Origin: Phialocephala subalpina
Lineage: Eukaryota > Ascomycota > Leotiomycetes > Helotiales > Mollisiaceae
Assembly (NCBI GenBank): GCA_900073065.1
Contig: FJOG01000013.1
Location: 895,227 to 959,226 of the forward strand
DNA length: 64,000 nucleotides
Reading direction: 5' to 3'
The notes under the pieces were generated by a model. The model worked only from the letters and a program-made list of their open reading frames with translations, was not told the origin of the DNA and searched no databases. Positions within the stretch are counted from its first letter, which is position 1. The number at the start of each line of letters is the position of its first letter. A program made the translations under genes and the position numbers. Positions 11,871 to 22,637 of the stretch are shown piece by piece.

Positions 11871-13739
11871 ATGGCTTCAGAACGCAAACGTCGGCATCAC
11901 CATAGAAGCAGGAACGGATGTGTGTCCTGCAAAGCGAAACACATGAGGTGTGATGAAAGTAAACCATTCTGGTTAGTAAATCTCGAGTCTTGCAAGCATG
12001 AACCTCATGCTGACTTTCTCAAGTCGCAACTGCTTGAAGAATGGGAGTGGCTGTGGTTATACCAGAGTTGAAGGTCCGGCCTCCGATCATCCCCAGCAGC
12101 TCCTCAATGCTGCCTCTCTCGTTGACGAAGTGTCCTCAGATTCCTTGCTTGCTGCGTATTTGAACAGGTCAAGTCCGTTGCCTGTGCCTTCAGCAGCATC
12201 GAGGCTGGCGAATGATTCTTATGAGAGTCCTCCAATGCCTGGCTTTCCATCTCCACTATCGAGTGCTTTTGGTGTTGACACGATGGACCCGTTCAATGCC
12301 CTTCCTGTTGTCATGTCTCATAACTCAAATATGCCACTCGATCATTGTGAGTGCAAATCTCGTCTCTTGGCCTCGATTGTTGACGACCATGTCGGCCTAA
12401 TTGCTTGAATCAGTATTACTACACTATGTAACATTGACGACAGGAGCCAAACCTCAATAAAACCAGCTTGTGTACTTGCTCTGACAATTGAGTTGTGCTG
12501 ACATTTGGCCACAGTCAACAACTATCGCATTCTCCTCCAAGAACCTGTCAAGAGACCTCCAAGTAGCCAAATATTCGCATGGGCAGTCTCGGACGCAGCT
12601 CTCCTCCACGCAACCCTTGTCCTGGCAGCAAAACACTGGATCTTCCTCGGAGGCTCCAAAAGACTTATCGAGTCCACCTTGTACCAGCACAAAACCGAGA
12701 CCATTCGACTTGTAAATGAGAGGTTAGCCGACCCAGTGACAGCGGTATCTGACGGGACGGTAGGCGCTGTAGGCATTCTGATATTCGTGGAGGTACGTCC
12801 TTCTCTCCTCTAATCGGTGTATGGGTCGGTTCTGAGATCGAACAGTGCTTGGATGGCTCGGGCGAAGCTGCTGCTGTTCATCTTGATGGGTTAGAGAAAA
12901 TGGTACAAATGCGAGGGGATCTTTTCTCACCCAACATGAACCGTCCGCTGCAGCGAATGATCCTTTTGTAAGCCCTCGCTCAGATAATTTTTGACATCTA
13001 TCTAACTTGGCCTCCGTTTTCAGAGCTGACCTGCTCACTGCCACCGCCAATAACACCAAGCCGCGTTTCCAGCGAACCCATCCATCTAGGAAGGATAAAG
13101 TGACTAAGAAAACTCTTAACTACCCCAACGACCAAGACGATGATCCAGCCAGACCTTGTCGATGACTCCTTTTACAAAGAGGTTGGGTTGGATGCTCCCT
13201 TGATCAAAATGTTCATGGATCTTCATTGGCTATCGTTCTTGATGGCCAATAACGATCGAAATGTGGGTGCCACCGATAATGATGTGCTCAATTTAAGCAT
13301 CACTGAGTCCGAGAAATACATCGATACGATGCTGCGGGGAGGACAGTACAGCAACCATAAAAGCATGAAGGGGGTGGTTGGAAAGGCCTTTGTTGTGCTT
13401 TCCGGCTATATTTATCTCTACCTGCATCTGAGAAGGATTGAGGTCAGCAGTCGACTCTATGACTGGATGGCGAGTTTATTAAGAGAGGAATTGGGGAATG
13501 TTGAGCATGCCATGAGGGCACTCTGTCCACCAGAACTACTCTTCTGGGTATTGTTTGTCGGGACCTGCGCAAGTGTAGGTCGAATGGAATTGGATTGGTT
13601 CAGAAGCGAGCTTTGTGTGAGTCGAGAGACGTTGGGCTTGACTTCTTGGATAGAAGCAAGATCAATTTTGATGAAGTTCACCTGGGTGGAAGGTTGGAAT
13701 GAGTCGATGAATGAGAGGCTTTGGCATGAGTTGGACTGA
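11871..13739 (+). CDS. Zn2Cys6 fungal-specific transcription factor
   Basis: Six exons restore one 496-aa frame: 11871-11971, 12024-12346, 12515-12792, 12846-12967, 13024-13099 and 13149-13739. The ATG sits in a CACCATGG context. The Zn2Cys6 cluster is C17-x2-C20-x6-C27-x6-C34-x2-C37-x6-C44; C34 is created by joining exons 1 and 2 (TG|T), which strongly supports that intron. A basic stretch precedes the cluster. The middle and C-terminal part (phrases such as HLDGLEKMV and TATANNTKPRF) resembles the fungal_trans_2-type regulatory domain. Intron 5 (13100-13148) has a CTTAAC branch site and is needed to bypass a stop at 13101. It presumably binds CGG-type DNA triplets in the nucleus; targets are unknown. 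No metabolic gene is adjacent. Confidence 0.85.
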
Positions 13740-15433
13740 CATATGCCGCAATGAAAAGCTGTTTCTGAATGATGACAGATTTGCCGAAGATTTCCGGCAT
13801 TGATTTAAACATCGAGAAATCATTTTGCGAGGGGTAAGCGATGCTAGCAGCAATATATGACCTCTGAAGGATACCGTGCCTAATCAGCTGTGCCTTTGCA
13901 CACGAAATTTGGTAGAATGACAGTCGCCAGGTATGATTGGACGTATGTATCCATGTATAAATACTGACATCCCGAAACGGACATCAATCACCCCGTAAGA
14001 CTATTAAATCAACAGATCTGTGATCAATGATGCTGGGGTTGATGTGTCCTAATGGTGCGTTATACTGAGCTCGCAGCAAAGCCTGTCTTTTGAAAGGCGC
14101 ATGAACACGCAAGACCAAGGAGCTGGACGTAAGAATACCATTGACTCGATACGGCAAACGTTCTCGTCGAGTCACCTGCACTGCATAGGGCCAGGGGGAG
14201 CAACAGCAAAAGTTTCCCAGATCTTATGGGACATTAATCCTTTTGTGAAGTCAGTGATGGTATCCAAATCAAGGAAGCTGACTCACATTGAATTTAGCAC
14301 CTCTACTGTTATATTATTGTTTTGACCACGTGTTGACACGAGCCTCAGGCTTCAATTACTCAAGAAATGAAGCTCCCCATCATGAGGCCTCATCTTTCTC
14401 TCGTGCCATGCACCCCCGACTTCGATCCATTCGACGCATGCCATATACGCGTTCGGTATCGTGCAGCCTGCTCCGATGTGGCGTGGTAAGCGGCACTATG
14501 GAAGCGGCTCTTCAGGTTCAAAAGTTTGACTTGGGGGACATGCGGGATGTGTATACGGTACCTGCATACCAAGGAGAAGTTCTTGCCCTCTGGACGCCAC
14601 TGCTTCCTTCTCCTGGTGTCAAAAAGCCATGCGAATTTTGTGAAGCGCGAGTCGATAGGTCTTTTGACTCGAAATGTCGTTGTCATTGATTCTTGAGTTG
14701 ATTTCATAAAATGCGTCGTCTCCTTCGAGCCTTGATATCAAGGTTTGAAGGTGCCATCACGTGTGAAGCAGTATTTGTTCGTACTTGGTACCATGCTCTG
14801 CGAGTGCTTCTTGTTGCTCGCTGCCACTGTACTCAAGAAGGTATCATCTTTTATTAAGGGTCATCTTACGGGTCATGTTGATTTATTGAGACGATCTTCC
14901 ACAGATTCACGTGATCGTCCACGCTCATTCTCAAAGCCAGCTCCCTGGGAGCCGGCTCAATTCTTCCCTTACGTCCAGCAATGCAACATGCGCTTTCTTG
15001 AATACCACGTGTGATCCAATATGCTAAGCCTTAAGGATCTTCCAATGTCATTTAGGCACTCGGAACCGTCGTGCACATGGTCGAAGATATTTTCTTCGGG
15101 CCGCCAAGCAATCTCCTCTTTTTCATTTTATACCCACCTTTTACCACATAATTCGTATCTGCTAGGGATGATAAGGTTAGCTCCCATGCGGTGCTGAGAT
15201 TGGATCTGGCGAGTGTTGCATGAATCTTTAAAGTAATCTCGATATTTCCATTTTGCCTATCCAAACAAATTGCCGGGAGCCAAACGAATCACGCAAATTT
15301 ATTGCGTGGTCTACATGCTACGTAGTCAGTGCTAGGCATCATAAGAATAGATCTATCAAATATAACTGTTTTCCGTCCCTTATTATGGTGTGGAGAGTGT
15401 CGCCAGAGCAAGTTCATGTTCGCCAGTGACTGC
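13740..15433. other. Intergenic region, no gene seen
   Basis: Only short frames without motifs are present on both strands. No repeat, RNA gene or obvious promoter element was recognised. Confidence 0.35.
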
Positions 15434-16021
15434 ATGATGTTGAACATTGCATTTCTTGGATTCTTCTTGTTGGCCGTCTCGAAGACCACACTTCAATCTC
15501 CAGTGCAAGATGGGCCTGGCGAAGTATATGAAGTAAGGAGGAGCGCAGTCAAATCCCCCATCACCGCCTTAACGACGTCGCAATCCCCCTACTACGATCG
15601 CCAACAATTCGCAGAACGAGATGTTTACACAACTTTAGATCATCCTGCTCCAACAAGAAGACACACAACTCCGACCTCGACTTCGACTCCCACTACCTCG
15701 GCCTCGACAGCGATTCCTACGAAGAGCTTGAAGAACTGCAATGTGGAAGGTATTCCAAGCAATTACCTTGTCCAAAACATACTCGACATGCGATACGCGT
15801 ACGATGCATTGGCATGTCAATTGAGATGCATGTACATTTCGCGATGCGAAGCCTATTCGTGGCAAATGCCGGTCTCGACCGACTCGAACAATTGCGTTTT
15901 CTACTCGACATTGATTGATGGTGAGAGGAAGGTGACTCCGAGCAATATCAGCGGGATATTCTTTTCGGACAAATATCCGAGCGACAAGACTAACTTCTGC
16001 TATGGGAGTGAGATATTATAA
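15434..16021 (+). CDS. Small secreted PAN/apple-like domain protein
   Basis: A single-exon frame of 195 aa. The chosen start gives an immediate hydrophobic signal peptide (MMLNIAFLGFFLLAVS); upstream ATGs in the same frame (15416 and before) would bury it. Residues about 75-98 are a Thr/Ser/Pro-rich linker typical of O-glycosylated spacers. Residues about 100-190 carry six cysteines (C102, C128, C132, C138, C154, C189) in the pattern C...CxxxC...C...C of fungal PAN/apple-like domains, with a hydrophobic FYS core. Such domains mediate carbohydrate or protein contacts outside the cell. The size, signal peptide and Cys content would also fit a candidate effector or wall protein, but no activity can be assigned. 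Confidence 0.75.
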   Translation: MMLNIAFLGFFLLAVSKTTLQSPVQDGPGEVYEVRRSAVKSPITALTTSQSPYYDRQQFAERDVYTTLDHPAPTRRHTTPTSTSTPTTSASTAIPTKSLKNCNVEGIPSNYLVQNILDMRYAYDALACQLRCMYISRCEAYSWQMPVSTDSNNCVFYSTLIDGERKVTPSNISGIFFSDKYPSDKTNFCYGSEIL

Positions 16022-16383
16022 GGGAATGGGAGGTAATCGGAAGGCAAAGATTGATGCATTGATGTCACCCATCCTCCTATGCATTGGCGGCACGAATGCG
16101 GCAAGGGCGATGTCCCGAAAGATCGGAAAGATCGAGAAAATTATTTGAAAAGAAGAACTTGGGGCGCCAACCAGTGTTTCAACTAGCACGATGGGGAAGA
16201 ATGGTTAGAGGGCTCGAGTCTAGCAGCTCTGCATACGACGAATGCGGTGTTTTGACTCCATCTTGTACAAAGCCATTTCTCGAATCAGCCGATTTTTGTC
16301 TTCCGAGCATTTGGATCAAGTGCACTGGCTATCGTGTTCCTTCTTGCTGTTCATCTTGCTGACAAGAGTATCGAGACAATCTC

Positions 16384-16630
16384 TCATACCTTGTGATCGT
16401 TGTACTCATACGCCCAGTACTCCACGTCCATGTCAACATCTTTTTGTCTTTCCCCCTTCCTAGATGCCGAACTCGTTCTATCTGCTTTGTTCTCGTCCAG
16501 GACCTCACCATCCTCTTCCTCTTCCTCTCTACGCTGCTTCGCACCTTGTTCTATTTGCGCATCCTCCGTCATCCATCTTCTGGCGTATGATAGACAGGAG
16601 CAGCTTGTAAGTTTCACTAACGGTAGGCAT
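16384..16630 (-). pseudogene. Possible frameshifted small acidic protein, perhaps a Myb-array relic
   Basis: On the minus strand an ATG at 16630 opens a 33-codon frame whose first 21 residues (MPTVSETYKLLLSIIRQKMD...) resemble the starts of the Myb-like proteins downstream. The coding-like sequence then continues one base out of frame as an E/K/D-rich tail (EEEEEDGEV ... YWAYEYNDHKV) ending at 16384. One extra G near 16567-16571 would explain the break. It could be a real frameshift, a base-call error or coincidence. The distance to the Myb array and the basic/acidic tail composition favour a relic of that family, but the link is weak. Confidence 0.35.
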
Positions 16631-17664
16631 GATGTAGATTGTTCGTTATCGTTGCGAGAAACCGTAAATGTGTGGGAAGAAGAGGCTGTGGAGGTGGGTA
16701 GAGAGCATTGTTCATTTCGAGGAAGGACTATGTGATGCAGGGCTGCTCAAGTATCAGTATTGAGAATATAGTGTAAGAATGGATTGTGATCCAGCTGGAC
16801 CTACGAGGTCCGAGGTGCGCTCTTTCGACCTCAAGTGACCATGGGGAATAACAATGCCAAGATTCTCAGCCAACGAATGCCCAGAATCTTCTAGGAGTAG
16901 ACTCATATTTCTTAGGCAATGTCAAACAATCTAGCATCCAGAGCATTCTGTCAGAGAACAGATACTCGCACGATTCATTCTCCTTCAATGTCACTTTATC
17001 ACGTGCAAATTTCGGCTCCCTGAATTTCGCTTCGTTAGCGCCTTCATTGTCTGTCATTTGACTGGGACACTTGCTAATAATTCCAGAGCAGAATGTCGGA
17101 GAATTGATACCTCAGTTACACTAGGGTTTATTATTGGTGAACTCAAAATACAAATATGTGACCTTTCTCTTGGAGCAATGTTGGTCAAGAAAAAAACCGA
17201 CGTTTGTTGACTTTACTTAGAAGAATATCTGAGGACAGCTTAGATTCTTCACTCATGACAATGTCAATGGCTTGCTCAAAGTCCCTTGAAGAATATTGCG
17301 AAAGAAGTGAATAGTACAAGAAGAATATGAGCTTGACAGCAGAAGGAAGTTGCTGGCAAAACATCAGCGAAAAGAGTACATCGGCGGAAAGCAAAGGATG
17401 AGCGAAAATCAAAGAATGGACACAGATTTGGGCGCAAATCAACCACATTAAGCAATTAGATCATGAAGTTTGCGGCGACAGGCGTGTTTCATTGATGTGC
17501 ATCATGTGACGAAACTAAGTCCTGTTCGCGCATCTCCGTCCCATGCAATCCCAGCCACCAAGACCTCCCTACCAACAAAGCTGAACTCGTGCCAAATCAA
17601 ATTCCATCACTCCCTTCCAGCTGATGGTGTTGATATGCCCGGATGAAACGTCATAGTGCTTTGC
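16631..17664. other. Intergenic region
   Basis: About 1 kb with no supported gene or repeat; the minus-strand gene ending at 17665 reads toward it. Confidence 0.35.
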
Positions 17665-18119
17665 TTAGTACTCGTCTGCATTCCCATGATTGTTAGTTTG
17701 TGCTCCTAACTTGACGTGGTGAAAATAGGCTCATGCTCACCTTCAGCTCCTTCCTCGAAGACCTCGGCCTGCTCAGCAGCTGGAACTTCCACATCCTTGA
17801 CAGCCTCCTCCTCCTCCTCCTTGGCAGCCTTCTTGCTCGCCTTGGCTCTCTTGGCAGCAGGCTTCTTCACCTCACCATCCTCGGCGGCTCTCTTTGGGGC
17901 CTTGGCGGCGGGAGACTTGCCAGCAGCCTTGGGAGCAGCAGCCTTTGGAGCACTCTTGTCAACGGGCCAATCGTAGTCCTTGCGGAATTGACACATCTTC
18001 TTGATGCATTGTCGCTTGTTCCAGCCGAGAAGGGCGCCGGCATCATCATAGTTCACAGTGAGGGTACCGGTCTTGACCATGGCAACGAGGAATTCGAGAT
18101 CCTTAGCGGCGTCAGGCAT
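17665..18119 (-). CDS. Small Myb/SANT-like nuclear protein with Lys/Ala-rich tail (array member A)
   Basis: The ATG is at 18119. Residues 5-50 form one three-helix Myb/SANT-like unit (LEFLVAMVKT ... LLGWNKRQCIKKM). A histone-H1-like Lys/Ala/Pro tail and then an acidic Glu stretch follow. The exon reads 18119-17741. A GTGAGC donor, a CTAAC branch site and a GCAG acceptor define a 65-nt intron (17676-17740) before an 11-nt last exon (17675-17665) that adds D-E-Y-stop, giving 129 aa. If that intron is not spliced, the frame ends at 17706 with 137 aa. Such proteins are usually nuclear and probably bind DNA or chromatin; no specific role is known. Related genes on both strands lie over the next 6 kb. 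Confidence 0.72.
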
Positions 18120-18958
18120 GTTGACGGTTGATTGATTCTGTTAATTGTGACGGTCAGTAAGCTGTTGATATTTGTTGTTGTGTGGGAAATGAGGGGTATT
18201 CGGAGGTGAGTATGGAAGGACAGAGATCAAGATGAGATGAGGTGAACCCAAGATCGATCGTTTCGGATAGGAAGCATTCGAACAGAGCTGTTGAGAGTGG
18301 TAGGCTTGGTGCTGCTTTCGTTGATTGGGAGGAGCTATTCTGGGTGATGGATCGAGCGTGCTGGAGGTGGGGTATGCAAAGGGATCTGGGAACCTCTCGA
18401 GGGGCATAGTCCGCATAATGACTTGAGCGCGCTCGAAGAGGAGAATATGAGGACTTACTTGGACAGTTTTCAGGAAGAAGGTGGAGGAGTCTTGAGTCTA
18501 GACCTGCGAAGGCAGACGTTGATGTGTTGAGTAGTCGGGTTGAGGTGGGGAAGTGTAGTTGTAGATGGAGGAAGGAGTTGGAGAGATCGAGACCGGAGAG
18601 GAGATTAAATACAGGGCCAGAAGGTTTAGGCGAGACCTCGAGACCAGATTCGAGCGAGTCATGTCACATGCACAAATCTACTTGATTTCACTGCATTCAC
18701 TACATGTTTTAGGAGATCGAAAGCATTTGGATATTGCCATCTACGTCAGTGGTGAGTCGGCTCCGAAATCTCGAAACCCTCCCACAATGACCGCAATGCA
18801 AAAAATCAGAAAGTAATTACACGCGAATCGATGAATTCCTTTATCCCGTTCCCCTTCTGTGCTCCACCGATAGATTACTCCAAGCGCATGCCTCGAGATC
18901 CAGCTCCAGCAGTGAAAGTCCAATCATCAGCAAGTGCAATGACTTCGAAGTCTGTCGA
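18120..18958. other. Intergenic, upstream of array member A
   Basis: No coding frame is supported. It should contain the promoter of member A (minus strand) and the 3' end of member B. No repeat was noted. Confidence 0.35.
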
Positions 18959-19761
18959 TCAGGCCTCGTCATCGGAGTGGAATCGAATTTCGGTGTCTTG
19001 ATCAGATGCCTGCTCAAGGTTCATGTCAGTCTCCAACATTCGTTCAACCCAATCAATATCATTTTCTAGATATGAGAAGGAAGCGGCACGTACCAATGCA
19101 GNNNNNNNNNNNNNNNNNNNNCCTCCTCAGCTTGAGCATCAGCATATTCATACATTGCCTCGTCGGCTTCGTAACCTTGCTCGACCGCGCTGGCACGCTT
19201 CTCATGAAGCTGAGCTTCAGCAAGATCATCGAGATTCTCTTCCTCCTTGGGATCACCACTCTTTGACTTGGCTTGGGACTTCTTGGGTGTCTTCTCCTTC
19301 TTTGGCTTTGGGTAAGGGTATGGCTTCAAGACTTTGGACTTCGGAGTAGTGCTCTTGGGCTTGGGAGGTGGCTTGATGACCTTGTAATCGGGGTTCTTAA
19401 GAGAGTCGACCATTGCTGCAGCTGCCTTTCCCTTTCCACCCATGATTTTAGTTCTCAGTCGACCCCAACGTTGGGTGGCAGCACCTGCGCTAGTACCGAT
19501 CTGAGCACCAACCACCTCGAAGTTAACATGTCCGGCTCCGAACTGCTTGGCAATGTTGACCAGAAGGGTGTGCTCGTCGCCGCTCTTGAGTAAGATTTCT
19601 TGCTTGCCAATGATCTTGGTCTTGAGACGTCCCCATCGTTGACTGGCGGCGCTGGTGGTGATACCCAGCTCCTGGGCTGCGTTGGTGAAATCGAAGTTAC
19701 CCGAGATCTGCTTAGTGATAGCGATCAAGAGTTCGACCTCTTGTGGACGAAGGGTCGCCAT
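18959..19761 (-). CDS. Protein with two Myb-like repeats (array member B), interrupted by an assembly gap
   Basis: The frame starts at ATG 19761 (MATLRPQEVELL). An ATG further upstream in frame, at 19893, would add an unrelated Ser/Thr/His-rich leader. Two similar helical units occupy residues about 7-50 and 64-106, each ending in QRWGRL(K/R)TKI, so the domain was duplicated within the protein. A Lys/Pro-rich basic stretch and an acidic tail follow. The tail runs into 20 Ns at 19102-19121. Beyond the gap a GTACGT donor (19093) and a CAG acceptor (19010) suggest an 84-nt intron and a last exon ending S-D-D-E-A-stop at 18959. That 3' end depends on the true gap length. The role is probably in chromatin or DNA binding in the nucleus. 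Confidence 0.68.
19102..19121. other. Assembly gap (20 N)
   Basis: Twenty Ns lie inside the acidic, low-complexity tail of array member B. A round 20 is likely a placeholder rather than a measured length, so the frame across it cannot be trusted. Confidence 0.98.
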
Positions 19762-20295
19762 CGTGTCGTGGTGTGTTGTTTGGATGTTGTGGATGTTCGT
19801 GTGTGTGGGTTGATGGAAGGTTGATGAGGTGTTGAGGCCGTTTGGGGAGGAGGTTTTTGTGAACGAGATCGAACTAAATAGACGAGCGGTCAATGGAAGC
19901 GAATGTTAAGGCAGAATCGAAGGTGACACGGTGCTACCAAGGGTCCCGCTTCCAGCATCTTCTGAATCCTATGTGTAGTCTTCGTCGTACTTTCGAAGTA
20001 TGGTTCACCTTGTGTAGAGTCTTGAACGTAGTCTGTCAAGAAGGAAAGCAGTGTCGAGAGAAATTTCTGTTATTACAGTGGTTGCTTTTAGCGTTTTTGG
20101 GGGTTCAAGTCGAGACTTCTATTCGATCGCATCATACAAGACAATGCTTTGAAGCTAATCTTAGAGGCGCTTTTCATATTCCAATATGATAATTTGAGAG
20201 GTTAGTACGCGTTGTCAAATGTTATCTGCCACCATGGAACAAGCAACACAAGGCTATGATGATGGGCCAAAGACTATGCCAAAACGTCCACGCAG
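19762..20295. other. Intergenic, upstream of array member B
   Basis: No gene recognised. Short plus-strand frames here (for example from 20219) run into the tandem repeat at 20296 and show no domain. Confidence 0.35.
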
Positions 20296-20795
20296 AACTG
20301 CGATATTGAAACCACCGAATTCGAGTACAATGGAAGAAGTGCTCATGATCATGGAGAAGGTTACTGATATTTTTGTCTCTGACACAACTTGGTCCAAGCC
20401 CATCTGTCCGCTTGCCCATGTGCTAATGATATTTACAAGGCTTCCTAAACTTCCTCTCAATTGACAGACCAGCAAATCTCCATCTAAGGCAATACCTGAA
20501 CAACACGTCTAGCTTAAGGGATAATGATCAATGAGGATACCACAAAACTGCGATATTGAAACCACCGAATTCGAGTACAATGGAAGAAGTGCTCATGATC
20601 ATGGAGAAGGTTACTGATATTTTTGTCTCTGACACAACTTGGTCCAAGCCCATCTGTCCGCTTGCCCATGTGCTAATGATATTTACAAGGCTTCCTAAAC
20701 TTCCTCTCAATTGACAGACCAGCAAATCTCCATCTAAGGCAATACCTGAACAACACGTCTAGCTTAAGGGATAATGATCAATGAGGATACCACAA
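20296..20795. repeat. Exact tandem duplication, 2 x 250 bp
   Basis: Positions 20296-20545 and 20546-20795 read identically throughout. The second copy abuts the Glu-codon run at the 3' end of a Myb-like pseudogene. The absence of divergence means either a very recent duplication or an assembly artefact. Each unit contains shared 60-70-codon frames on the minus strand, but these have no domain and are not called. No terminal inverted repeat or target-site duplication was seen. Confidence 0.9.
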
Positions 20796-21125
20796 CTCCT
20801 CCTCCTCGTTGTGCTCGACCTTGATAACCTTCTTAGATCCTGCCTTCTTCGCCTTCGGTTGAGCTCTCGCAGCTGACTTGGGAAGTGGAAGATCGGTATC
20901 TCGCATTCTCCTCTTCAGCCCATCACATCTCTGCTTTGCGCCGTCGATAGACTCCGAGTTCACAGCAGCTCTTATCACTTCCCGGTCCACTCCTCTAGCT
21001 CGATCGAGGAGGTGCAGTTGACCGATCAAAGACCAAACAAGCATGCTCTCACTGTGATCGAAAGCAAACGTATCCTTGTTTTCGATTAGGCCGGTCTTGG
21101 TAGGTGGTTGCTCTCAAGGAGGCAT
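20778..21125 (-). pseudogene. Myb-like array member C with a stop at codon 4
   Basis: On the minus strand, ATG at 21125 is followed by CCT CCT TGA, i.e. M-P-P-stop, where the neighbouring members D and E start M-P-P-K. The same frame then stays open for over 100 codons. It encodes a Myb-like unit (ML VWSLIGQLHLLDRARG to QRCDGLKRRM, codons about 28-75), a Lys-rich linker and an E-rich end. The E-run passes straight into the 250-bp tandem repeat and stops at 20778. So the gene has lost both its normal start context and its 3' end. Initiation at the internal ATG (21044) could still give an 88-aa protein lacking the first helix. Confidence 0.62.
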
Positions 21126-22065
21126 TGTGTTGAGGATGGCTTCTGGGCTTAAAGTGTTTTGTGGAGGTCGTCAATGTCTTTGAGATTTTCTGTGACCGAA
21201 TTGATGTGGAGGAGAGGCTGGGAAGACTGTCAGCCCTTCATATACTCAGCATTAATGGATACCTGATACTGCAAACTTCCTACAATGTATTGAATCTTGT
21301 AAGATTATCTGTAGTGATTGAGGCAGTGCATTCTTTAAGAGCTATATTGCAAGGCGTGTTGGCTCTCGCACTTTCTCCGTGGTCTCATCTGCTGCCCAGA
21401 CCACATTGAAGAAAACATAGACTCATTCACAGACTACAGAGTCTGTGGTATGTAGGAGCTACCTTGCGTCCCATCAAACACAAAGTTTGTCTCATTTGTT
21501 TCTCTCACTTTCACAAAATGCATTCTTCTGCACAAGTGGCTACCCCGCATTCTTGCAAGTGCATCACGGTAACGAGAATATTCATTGGTGACCAGAACAT
21601 TCAGAGCTGCATCTCATACGTGTGTTACTGGTTACACTACCACCTCTTCACGAATGCCTAGAGAAGGGGTGGCTGGATGTTGAAATGACATCTCGAATCC
21701 TGAAGAGAGGGGCTTTGATCATCAATTAGAAGGCCTTTGATTGTTGGCGCGTACATGATGAACGTGAACAATTCTAAGAAGAGTATTTGAATCCGTTGCG
21801 GTTAGCTTTTCAAAGTTAATAGACTGAAAGCTGGAGGAAAGTGACAAAGTGATCAGCTCGAATTTTTTTGGAAGCAGTGATGGAGGAAAATTCTGTTTAT
21901 GTGGTCTCTCAGATCTATGAAATACCTCTACGGGCTGTCTGATTCTTCGCCCCTTATGCTGTAGTTTTGTTTATACCATCCAGCCTTCAAAGAATGTATG
22001 TTAATGAATTGTTGTCGTGCACTGATCCTCAATCTCCCATGTCTGCACGGAAGAACAAACACACA
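21126..22065. other. Intergenic, no gene seen
   Basis: Short frames only; no motif, repeat or RNA gene was recognised. It would hold the promoter of pseudogene C and the 3' flank of member D. Confidence 0.35.
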
Positions 22066-22637
22066 TCAGACCTCGTCTTCCATAGCATCGACTGACTTTT
22101 CTTCCTCCTCATCCTCAACAACCTTGTCAGCCTCGACAGCCTCGACAGCCTCGACAGCTTTCTTCGGCTGTTTCTTCGGCCTTCCAGCCTTCTTCTTCAC
22201 AACTGGCTCAGCCACAACCTCTCCCTCATCACCTTTTGGTTCCTCATCAACATCCATCCCAACTCCCACTTGACCCTCTCCTTCGCTCTCGGGCTCCTTC
22301 TTCACCTCAACCCCCTTTTCTTTCCCTTTCCCTCCTTCACTCCCTCCGCAACTTTATTCTCCTTCTTGATAGCTGACTGTCCCCCACGCGCATCGGCTCG
22401 TCTCACCTCAGCCTCAATAACCTCATAATGATTCTCCCCAAACAGCATCTCAGAATCCCACTTCGCCTTCAAAGGGTTCCATCGGAAACGAGCGGTACCG
22501 TCTGCGCAATCTGGTATGCTGGCGGAGATGTGACTCCAAGCCTCACCACCCGAAGGAGGACCGAGCCCGAGGAGCATGGCGTAGATGAGTTGGCCTTGGG
22601 CTTTGTCTCTGTCTCTTGGAGGGGCTTTGGGAGGCAT
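22066..22637 (-). pseudogene. Myb-like/AT-hook protein with a frameshift (array member D)
   Basis: ATG at 22637 opens MPPKAPPRDRDK and a Myb-like unit ending RWNPLKAKWD at residues 52-61, the same spacing as in member E. This frame stops at 22302. A second frame, offset by one base (a -1 shift), continues without a break to 22066. It encodes an AT-hook-type segment (KKKAGRPKKQPKK), repeats of AVE and an acidic end. The two frames overlap within a purine-rich run near 22303-22330 containing G5 and A4 homopolymers. No GT..AG intron fits the required phase, so a one-base indel (real or sequencing) is the simplest reading. If real, the gene makes a 111-aa protein lacking the AT-hook tail. Confidence 0.62.

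Noticed and set aside
13101..13140. Apparent frameshift in the first Zn2Cys6 gene
   Set aside because: A 49-nt intron (13100-13148) with a CTTAAC branch site and CCAG acceptor restores the frame exactly.
20254..20725. Two near-identical minus-strand frames of 65-73 codons
   Set aside because: They are the same frame read in both copies of the 250-bp tandem repeat; no domain or start context supports a gene.
22302..22305. Programmed -1 ribosomal frameshift site
   Set aside because: The local AAG AAA AGG GGG TTG does not form a canonical X-XXY-YYZ heptamer; an indel is simpler.
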